A stretch of DNA of 64,000 nucleotides from Ficedula albicollis (lineage: Eukaryota; Chordata; Aves; Passeriformes; Muscicapidae), in NCBI RefSeq assembly GCF_000247815.1, contig NC_021681.1:7230862-7294861 (forward strand). The letters run 5' to 3'. Both the position numbers and the translations under genes were made by a program. Positions 55,801 through 64,000 of this stretch are shown piece by piece; position 1 is the first letter of the stretch; every line of letters starts with the position of its first letter. Under the pieces are notes generated by a model that saw nothing but the letters and a program-made list of their open reading frames with translations, did no database searches and was not told the DNA's origin.

Positions 55801-56641
55801 TCACCTTCAAAAGGTCTGCTTAACATCGGTATAGAGAGATATTTAAAGGATTATTACGGGTGTTCCACGACCGAAGTCACTTGCCTCTTGCCTGATGCGG
55901 TTCAGCACAGCACAGCCATACAATAACCCTTCAGAAAGGCACTGCCTGTCCTGTTATTTAAATATTGAAAGGCAGATAAGTATTCCACTTAAAAGAAGGC
56001 TTAATCTGTAAACAATTCAAAGTGATCTCTAATGACCTGGCTTTATCTCATGTTTCTTCATTTTAACTGCAGCTTTGATGTTCCCCTGATCTTCATCTAA
56101 CGCTGGGCTCAAGAGCACATCCTCACCCAGGAGTCTGAGACTGTAGCATGTGTCCCTGATACATCAAATAAAAGGCACAAGTAGGTCACACCAGTCCATG
56201 TGGTGCACTTGAGAAGTGAACTGTGGCTGCGTGCCACGCTCGCTGCTGACAGGTATGTGTGAGGACACGTGGCACCAGGACCTCATCTCCCTGCTATTTG
56301 GCCACACCCAAATGGGTGATGGTGACAGCCACAACCTGCAGGTTGCAGCTACCTGCAGGGAAGCATTTGCAGATACTATTGACAAACGTCTCACCTTCAC
56401 CACCATGATTCTGTCAACTTGTCACAGGCAAGTATTTGTGTTTCCTCAAGATCTATCCATGTTATTCTACTCAGAGTTTAAATCAATAATATACACAAAT
56501 AATGGACAATTCTGGCAGACTAATTTTTTAATGCAAAGCAAGCCCCAAGCAAGCTAATTTCCACAGTATCAAGCAGATCTAAAGAGAGGATTACTTTTAC
56601 ACTAAAGGTATTTTTTTATAACCTGACGCTACTTTCTATAT

Positions 56642-57823
56642 GGAATGGAAAATCAGTGACTCTCAGTCTTCAGAGAATCTACTTGCAGTGTAAAGTCATT
56701 TAATAAATGTTACTTCTGGAACCACACTGTCCACACATTAAGACTAAATACTAATAAGCAATAGTACTACTTTCCTCCCACAGACATGATGGGAAAGATC
56801 CATGTAGAAGTATCCCTTGCTATTTCTAAACTAAAAATTGTTAGAGAAAAGCTGCATAACAGGAGTTCTGCATTTTCACTTGTATAATTTATTTCTGCAG
56901 TTTAAAAATAACCGGTGATTCAGAATATAAGTGAACAGAGGAAGATATTTTGCATAATCTCCTTTCCTCCGACAATTTGTCTTTGATTCTGTACAGGCTC
57001 TGTGAACCCACAGTACTTCCAAGAACTATATGTAGATATATAAGGTCCCATAACCTTAACTGAAATGCAAGTCAGTTCTGACAGGTTTGAGATGTTAATT
57101 TTGGCTTTTACTCTCATTGCTCTATATTAATCTTCCTAAAATCTCATGTAAGAGCATTAAACTAAAGAAGATCCTGCACATAGGAATGGAAAATCAGTGA
57201 CTTTCAGTCTTCAGAGAATCTACTTGCAGTGTAAAGTCATTTAATAAATGTTACTTCTGGAACCACACTGTCCACACATTAAGACTAAATACTAATAAGC
57301 AATAGTACTACTTTCCTCCCACAGACATGATGGGAAAGATCCATGTAGAAGTATCCCTTGCTATTTCTAAACTAAAAATTATTAGAGAAAAGCTGCATAA
57401 CAGGAGTTCTGCATTTTCACTTGTATAATTTATTTCTGCAGTTTAAAAATAACCTGTGATTCAGAGTATAAGTGAACAGAGGAAGATATTTTGCATAATC
57501 TCCTTTCCTCCGACAATTTGTCTTTGATTCTGTACAGGCTCTGTGAACCCACAGTACTTCCAAGAACTATATGTAGATATATAAGGTCCCATAACCTTAA
57601 CTGAAATGCAAGTCAGTTCTGACAGTTGTACAGGCTCCGTGAACCCACAGTTCTTCCAAGAACTATATGTAGATATATAAGGTCCCATAACCTTAACTGA
57701 AATGCAAGTCAGTTCTGACAGGTTTGAGATGTTAATTTTGGCTTTTACTCTCATTGCTCTATATTAATCTTCCTAAAATCTCATGTAAGAGCATTAAACT
57801 AAAGAAGATCCTGCACATAGGAA
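56642..57823. repeat. Tandem duplication, period 541
   Basis: ggaatggaaaatcagtgact starts at 56642 and its near copy at 57183. The two copies run in parallel through taaagaagatcctgcacata with only a handful of substitutions. The second copy has an extra internal 96-base duplication (57531-57722) that the first lacks. Confidence 0.95.
57531..57722. repeat. Inner tandem duplication, period 96
   Basis: tgtacaggctctgtgaaccc at 57531 recurs as tgtacaggctccgtgaaccc at 57627, and each copy ends agtcagttctgacag. It is nested in the second copy of the 541-base duplication. Confidence 0.93.
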
Positions 57824-59437
57824 ATTTACTGTGGAACAGAAGCCCAAACCATCAGAAAACAAACAGCAAATTTTCACAGTAAGCAACTCAAATGATTTGC
57901 CAACCAGCAGTGATTTGCTGAAATAACCTCTGAATGACAAACATAAACCAAAATAAACAAGTTGTCCACAGTCTGCTTGAGGACAATGAGGAAAGAGAAA
58001 GATAAAAAAGCCACAGTTCATTGACTAATTCACAACTACTAATTTATTTGCTGAGGTACAATGGCATTTGGTCTGAGAACCAAATAGTGGTAACTCCCAT
58101 TACATAGATTTCAAATATAGTATTTCAAACAGATGGCTGGGGCAGTCTGGATAATTGTGTTTACTTCTTCCATTTGCTTGTTGATTTTAAATTTACGCCA
58201 ATTCCGACCCAAGCACAAAAGTACAACTACTTAAGGGATTTTAACTTGTGTATTTGCAGTCTCTACTAATAACAATGTGAATATTTGTCATGCAGTAATC
58301 ATGTCCAACTGACACTATATATTTTTTAATATATTCATTTTGTGTCTTAGTAATAAAAGAAGAGATCCCACTCTGAACCATGGCATAGACAGACTTTGGA
58401 TGGCAAACCTCAGGGAACTTAATTTCTACATGTTTGACCACCTAAGAATATCTACAAACTCTGGTGAAAAAAACCCAACTCATTTCCTTTTAATGATAAC
58501 TTCAGACTCTGCCTGCAGACTTATAATTTATTAATTTTACATATCACTGAATGTGGCTGTGGATATCTGAGTCACCTTGTGCAAGTTCTGAAGGTGAAAA
58601 AGCCACAAAGGAAGAAAAACAGTTCTGTCAGCATCAGGGTATAATCAATAACATCCCAGATTAGACAATCAGTGCCACAGTATATCATTCCCAATTTTTA
58701 AAAGAAACATTTTAAGTTGCATTCTTAAATAATTTAAAGAATCTACTTCATATACATATATATAAAAAAGAGCCATTAAGGAAGTACTTTACAAGATACC
58801 TACAACTTTCATCACCTTCAGCTGAACCCAGTTGAACTGAGCCTAAACTTCCAACATTTTTATAGACAAATTATGAAGTCCTTAGTATAAAAAGAAATAT
58901 TTACACAATTCCTTAAGAAATATATTTAAATGAGCAAATTATGTCATATAACTACATACCCACAATTTTTAAGTTCCCCATGTGTTGTTAAAAATAAATG
59001 AGAGCACAGTGTTTGCACAATTGGTGACTGGAGTCTATTTGGGTTCCCTACCTTACACCGACTAACCTAGAATATAATGACAACTAGCATAAGGCATGGG
59101 AATTCTTTGATGTCTTATCTTTGATGTCAAGTTACAACATTTGCTTTCAGTGTATAGGTAAATTTAAAAATAAATCATCCTGGTTTTTAGATAAATGTGA
59201 ATAAACAACCAAAAATGAAACAAATGCAAATAAAACCCCTACCACAATCCCACTTTCCCACCTTTTGTAGGCTTACAAATTATCTCAAAACCCAAGTATT
59301 TTGTTAAAGGTTTTTGGTGATGTTTTGTTGCTGTTGTGAGTTGATATGGTAGGGTTTGTTTTCTTTTGTCGTTCAGGGTTTTTTGAGACTGGAGGCATAT
59401 CAAAAATCCCTAAACACGTTGCTCATATGACTTTGGT

Positions 59438-59453
59438 AAAAAAAAAAAAAAAA

Positions 59454-59494
<41 letters not shown>

Positions 59495-59510
59495 AAAAAA
59501 AAAAAAAAAA
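59438..59510. repeat. A16-G40-A17 homopolymer block
   Basis: Sixteen A (59438-59453), forty G (59454-59493) and seventeen A (59494-59510). The symmetry and purity are unusual, and it may be a purine tract whose true sequence was lost. Confidence 0.92.
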
Positions 59511-60123
59511 TAGAGCAGAATACCCATTGTCCATGGATAGTTTCTTAACTAGGGGGAGCACATTAATTACTGATGCCACACAATCCTTGTCTGTCCACTG
59601 CCAAATCCGTTCTCTCACAGGGAGTCGTAGACAGGATCACAGTCTAAGCTTCTTCCAATGCACCTCCTAATATTGCTGCCATTCCCAGTCCGTACCAGTG
59701 TGTCAGCTGAGAATGTGGCTCCTGCACCAACTGCTTGTGGTGAAATGAATCTGTCAGCATGAGATGCCTCACTTGGCACTGTTACAACATAGTCTCTTTC
59801 CAAGGGGATTGAAATCAATCCTTTCACCAGCAAGCTTTTAGGGGACTCGCTGCTCGGCCCTGTGCTCATTAGTAGTGGAAGTGGTAAAGCAAGTCATTTA
59901 CTAGCGTACTTTATGATCTCTGATTAAAAAGGCTGAGGAGAGAAGACACTAGAACCTAAATTCAGCCTGAGAGGAAGGCTGCAGCTCTAGTGAGTAATAG
60001 GAAGAGCTTCTGTAATGCAATGGACCAGGCTGGCAAGCTCTGCTCTCATCAGACTGAGGAATAACTGCAGCAAACTGCTGGCATATGCTCCGTGGTGCTT
60101 AATGGCCATCACCAGCATGGGGT

Positions 60124-60147
60124 GGTGTGTGTGAGTGTGTGTGTGTT
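60124..60147. repeat. (TG)n microsatellite
   Basis: A short TG run with one interruption (gtgagtgtgtgtgtgt). Confidence 0.8.
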
Positions 60148-61326
60148 TCTGTTTGACTTTGAAAGAGAAAATAATGCTGGAAAAGGAAAGGTCTCTGAAA
60201 GACTCATGTTACATAAGTATGAAATAGAAGAGGGTACCCTGATATAGGAAGAGAGGATAAATAACACAGGCAGATTTCAGGATGAATGGTGACAGTAATC
60301 TGACCGTCTGGCAGAACCCATAACGGCTGATTAAGAGGAGAAAAATGTGATTAAAGCATACTACAGTTTCATACAGTACTGTCATCTTTAAAGCTTTCAG
60401 AAAAGGGATTTTTATAGGGTCCAACACAACAGATATAAACACGCTGTAACAGCAAGAAGCTAAAACAAGTGAGTACAGAAGAAATAAAATATACTAATTA
60501 AAAGTAACTTAGCACAGAAGAGCCTCAGATACAGATCAAACTGAGCAGACTTCAATAAACAAATTCAAAGCTACTTAGTAGTTTAAGTACCCGGATCGAT
60601 ATTGGTTTAAATTCTTTGCTGAAAAAGCAATATAAAGAAGCTAAACCAGGCTAGTATGAGCAGAGAATTCAAAACAAAACACCCCAAACCACCCAAACTG
60701 CAACACGGCTCTCCACGTTTACCCTTAGAAACGCAAATAAGCATTGTCCCTGTAACCAGGTCCTAACGAGCCGGGCGCCCCGCTACGCTCAGATGTGTTA
60801 CGGATGAGCAGACGCCTTTCTGTTCCTTGTGATAGCCTCGGGAAAAGTGTCACTATTGAAAAACCAGAGATCAAACACTCCTCTAAGCTGCCTGTGAGCC
60901 TGACAAAATGCAATCCCAGTGACGGGATGAGAGGAACCGACGCCAGAAGTCAAACAGGGCACTGGCATTGTGCAGAACTGGGGTTCCTGTGCCTGGCACT
61001 GAACTGGGGCAGAGTTTGTGGACTCAGCTTCGAGACTCTCCTTTTAGCCATACCAGATTAATCTTTTATTTCCAACCCAGACTTGATGATTCCATCAGCA
61101 TGATATGAATCGGGAATAACTTCAGATAAGCAGAGGGACAAACGACCCAAGGGATTTCTTACACCAGTATAGATTTTCTGAACTTTTGTCTCCTGTGGTA
61201 TTTTACACTCCCTGTCACCACGTACCTTGTAATTACCACTGTGACTTAGGAGAAAGCCCCTTTTATTTCACAGATAGGACATATACTGGAATAGTAACAA
61301 ACCAGCAACACAGGGGCAAATGCTCT

Positions 61327-63265
61327 GGTGACTGCCCACGTTCAGGGAGGCAGAGACAAACAGAACATAGGTAGGTACCTGTGATGAACAAGTGGTTGCG
61401 TGGTTGTGCACGTAGGTGGCTCTATGTGTGAGCTGCTTTACAAACCTTGTTCTCCTGAGATTCTCGGTACTAGACAGAGCACATCCACATCGTGTAATAA
61501 AGAACTCCTGAGCTCCCAGTGCCAGGTAAAACAAAGCAGAATAGTCCCACCAGCAGGGTTTGCTAAATCACATGCATTGCCCGGGGGCTGTGCTGGTTTT
61601 CAAAGAACGAGAACTGGTCTTTGTAGAGCCCCACTGATCTGAGTGCTCCGAGAGTTGCTTGCAGCCAGCTCAGCCCTTTTTCGTACACTGCACAAAGTAC
61701 AATGGAGAATTGTAAGAATGACCAGAGTGACTTGCTGGATCACAGAACTAGCTTGACAGCTATCAAATCCCAGACTAGTCCTCTGAGCAGAGGTTCCTCC
61801 CCTCCAGCCTATACTCACTAGCTAGTTCTGTAACCCAAGCAAAATTAAATTCTGCCTAGTAGTGTAAATGAACATTTCATGTACCACTTTGCCTGCAATT
61901 CCACCAGATGGATTTAATCCTGCCCTAGGGCAGGGAAGTAGGTTAAATGACTTCACAAATACTGTAGATTCTTGTTTCCCGTGATTCTACTACTGCTCTG
62001 CTCCCAACCTGCTCCAGTGGCATTCAGATAACAGGTTCATCTTTGTCTTGAAATATTTTAACCTTGTTTCCCGTGATTCTACTACTGCTTGAAATTGCTG
62101 CTCTGCTCCCAACCTGCCCCAGTGGCATTCAGACAACAGGTTCATCTTTGTCTTGAAATATTTTAATAAGTTCAATTTTTTCTTCCCCCAGAAAGTCAGC
62201 TACCAATATGGAGTATATAAATCATCAACATGATCACAAAACACCCATGTTTATGTAAAAAAAAAAAAGTTTTAACTCAATTTTGTCAACACTATGTATT
62301 ATAAACATGTAAGAGGAACCCCATCCCAGTTGAGGCAGCAATTTGGTGACTGCCCACGTTCAGGGAGGCAGAGACAAACAGAACATAGGTAGGTACCTGT
62401 GATGAACAAGTGGTTGCGTGGTTGTGCACGTAGGTGGCTCTATGTGTGAGCTGCTTTACAAACCTTGTTCTCCTGAGATTCTCGGTACTAGACAGAGCAC
62501 ATCCACATCGTGTAATAAAGAACTCCTGAGCTCCCAGTGCCAGGTAAAACAAAGCAGAATAGTCCCACCAGCAGGGTTTGCTAAATCACATGCATTGCCC
62601 GGGGGCTGTGCTGGTTTTCAAAGAACGAGAACTGGTCTTTGTACAGCCCCACTGATCTGAGTGCTCCGAGAGTTGCTTGCAGCCAGCTCAGCCCTTTTTC
62701 GTACACTGCACAAAGTACAATGGAGAATTGTAAGAATGACCAGAGTGATTTGCTGGATCACAGAACTAGCTTGACAGCTATCAAATCCCAGACTAGTCCT
62801 CTGAGCAGAGGTTCCTCCCCTCCAGCCTATACTCACTAGCTAGTTCTGTAACCCAAGCAAAATTAAATTCTGCCTAGTAGTGTAAATGAACATTTCATGT
62901 ACCACTTTGCCTGCAATTCCACCAGATGGATTTAATCCTGCCCTAGGGCAGGGAAGTAGGTTAAATGACTTCACAAATACTGTAGATCCTTGTTTCCCGT
63001 GATTCTACTACTGCTTGAAATTGCTGCTCTGCTCCCAACCTGCCCCAGTGGCATTCAGACAACAGGTTCATCTTTGTCTTGAAATATTTTAATAAGTTCA
63101 ATTTTTTCTTCCCCCAAAAAGTCAGCTACCAATATGGAGCATATAAATCATCAACATGATGACAAAACACCCATGTTTATGTAAAAAAAAAAGTTTTAAC
63201 TCAAATTTGTCAACACTATGTATTATAAACATGTAAGTGGAACCCCATCCCAGTTGAGGCAGCAA
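61327..63265. repeat. Tandem duplication, period 1018
   Basis: ggtgactgcccacgttcagg starts at 61327 and 62345, and both copies run in parallel to cccatcccagttgaggcagc. Only scattered substitutions are visible. The first copy has an extra internal 92-base duplication (61971-62166) that is absent from the second. No coding frame is recognised; the paired 72-88 codon frames are copies of chance frames. Confidence 0.95.
61971..62166. repeat. Inner tandem duplication, period 92
   Basis: cttgtttcccgtgattctac starts at 61971 and 62063. The first copy lacks a short tgcttgaaatt segment. It is present only in the left copy of the 1018-base unit. Confidence 0.92.
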
Positions 63266-64000
63266 ACTTTCCCCATCTCAGGTCAGTTTAGAAGGCCCCA
63301 CTCACAAAGTCTGTCTGCATTACTGTAAAGGATCTCAGCAGAGGAACAGATGATTTAAAACAATACTGAAATAGAAGCTCAAGGCAGGTGTAGCTGACTC
63401 AGATTGGAGAGCCCGGGCCTTGCAGCACATCATCTTCATTTGTTTTGCTCTTTCCTCTATCACCCATTGGGAAGTATTGAGTCATTCTGTGCTGTGGACA
63501 TTCATCATCCACAGCTTGGTTCTAACAGGACTCAATTAATCCCCTGACAGTGAAATAGTCACTGCAAAGAAAAAGTCAGCTACCAATATGGAGCATATAA
63601 ATCATCAACATGATGACAAAACACCCATGTTTATGTAAAAAAAAAAGTTTTAACTCAAATTTGTCAACACTATGTATTATAAACATGTAAGTGGAACCCC
63701 ATCCCAGTTGAGGCAGCAAACTTTCCCCATCTCAGGTCAGTTTAGAAGGCCCCACTCACAAAGTCTGTCTGCATTACTGTAAAGGATCTCAGCAGAGGAA
63801 CAGATGATTTAAAACAATACTGAAATAGAAGCTCAAGGCAGGTGTAGCTGACTCAGATTGGAGAGCCCGGGCCTTGCAGCACATCATCTTCATTTGTTTT
63901 GCTCTTTCCTCTATCACCCATTGGGAAGTATTGAGTCATTCTGTGCTGTGGACATTCATCATCCACAGCTTGGTTCTAACAGGACTCATGCCATCCCCTG
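63115..64000. repeat. Tandem duplication, period 454, runs to the window end
   Basis: gtcagctaccaatatggagc occurs at 63121 and 63575, and the sequence then repeats through ggttctaacaggactca to the right edge. The left part of this unit is also the right part of the 1018-base unit, so the two duplications overlap. Confidence 0.94.

Larger units (their letters stand above)
31001..64000. other. Upstream intergenic DNA, no gene recognised
   Basis: Beyond the CpG block I find no exon-like frame. In other vertebrates the neighbour upstream of SPSB4 is SLC25A36 in the same orientation, and I see no mitochondrial-carrier motif, so that gene would be further right. The region contains two solo LTRs, several tandem duplications and two G runs (43860-43882, 59454-59493), annotated separately. 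Stretches such as 34709-38244, 42717-48558, 49856-56641 and 57824-61326 otherwise show only AT-rich DNA and simple repeats. Confidence 0.6.

Noticed and set aside
59615..59869. 84-codon minus-strand frame
   Set aside because: The composition looks protein-like, but there is no known family, no splice context I can support, and the length is within chance.
61268..62839. Paired frames of 66-88 codons with near-identical peptides
   Set aside because: They are duplicates of chance frames in the 1018-base tandem copies, not a gene family.
31001..64000. Search for SLC25A36 exons expected from vertebrate gene order
   Set aside because: No mitochondrial-carrier signature (PX[DE]XX[KR]-type) was seen in any frame; the gene is probably further right.

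Overview
The window looks like nuclear DNA from a bird, probably a songbird or another neoavian. It carries CR1 LINE fragments of the avian type and two solo LTRs of an avian ERVL-like family. Its only recognisable gene fragment is the first coding exon of SPSB4, on the minus strand. There are no bacterial features; almost all of the window is vertebrate intron and intergenic sequence.

Layout. Positions 1-6652 are the start of the SPSB4 second intron; the SOCS-box exon lies beyond the left edge. Positions 6653-7353 are an intact coding exon for residues 1-231 of the SPSB4 protein, with clean splice signals on both sides. Positions 7354-29818 are inferred to be SPSB4 intron 1 and hold a nested CR1 composite near 16.1-16.8 kb. 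Around 29.82-31.0 kb is a CpG-rich block with a consensus minus-strand splice donor, which I propose as the SPSB4 promoter and 5' noncoding exon. An implausible 841-base run of pure G interrupts this block. Positions 31-64 kb are upstream intergenic DNA with two solo LTRs in opposite orientation (39.3 and 41.5 kb) and several long tandem duplications (38.35-38.75, 49.6-49.9, 56.6-57.8, 61.3-64.0 kb).

Two properties of the whole window stand out. First, there are about two dozen short direct tandem duplications with periods from about 41 to 1018 bases, most with two nearly identical copies. Some look like two alleles laid end to end, so false duplication in the assembly is a serious possibility. 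Second, homopolymer G runs of 252, 841, 40 and 23 bases are probably gap-filling or basecalling artefacts in hard-to-sequence places. I found no evidence of an undescribed gene system. The most useful leads are the masked SPSB4 promoter, a possible splice-junction upstream ORF, an inverted repeat pair whose two arms share an open reading frame, and the duplication pattern.
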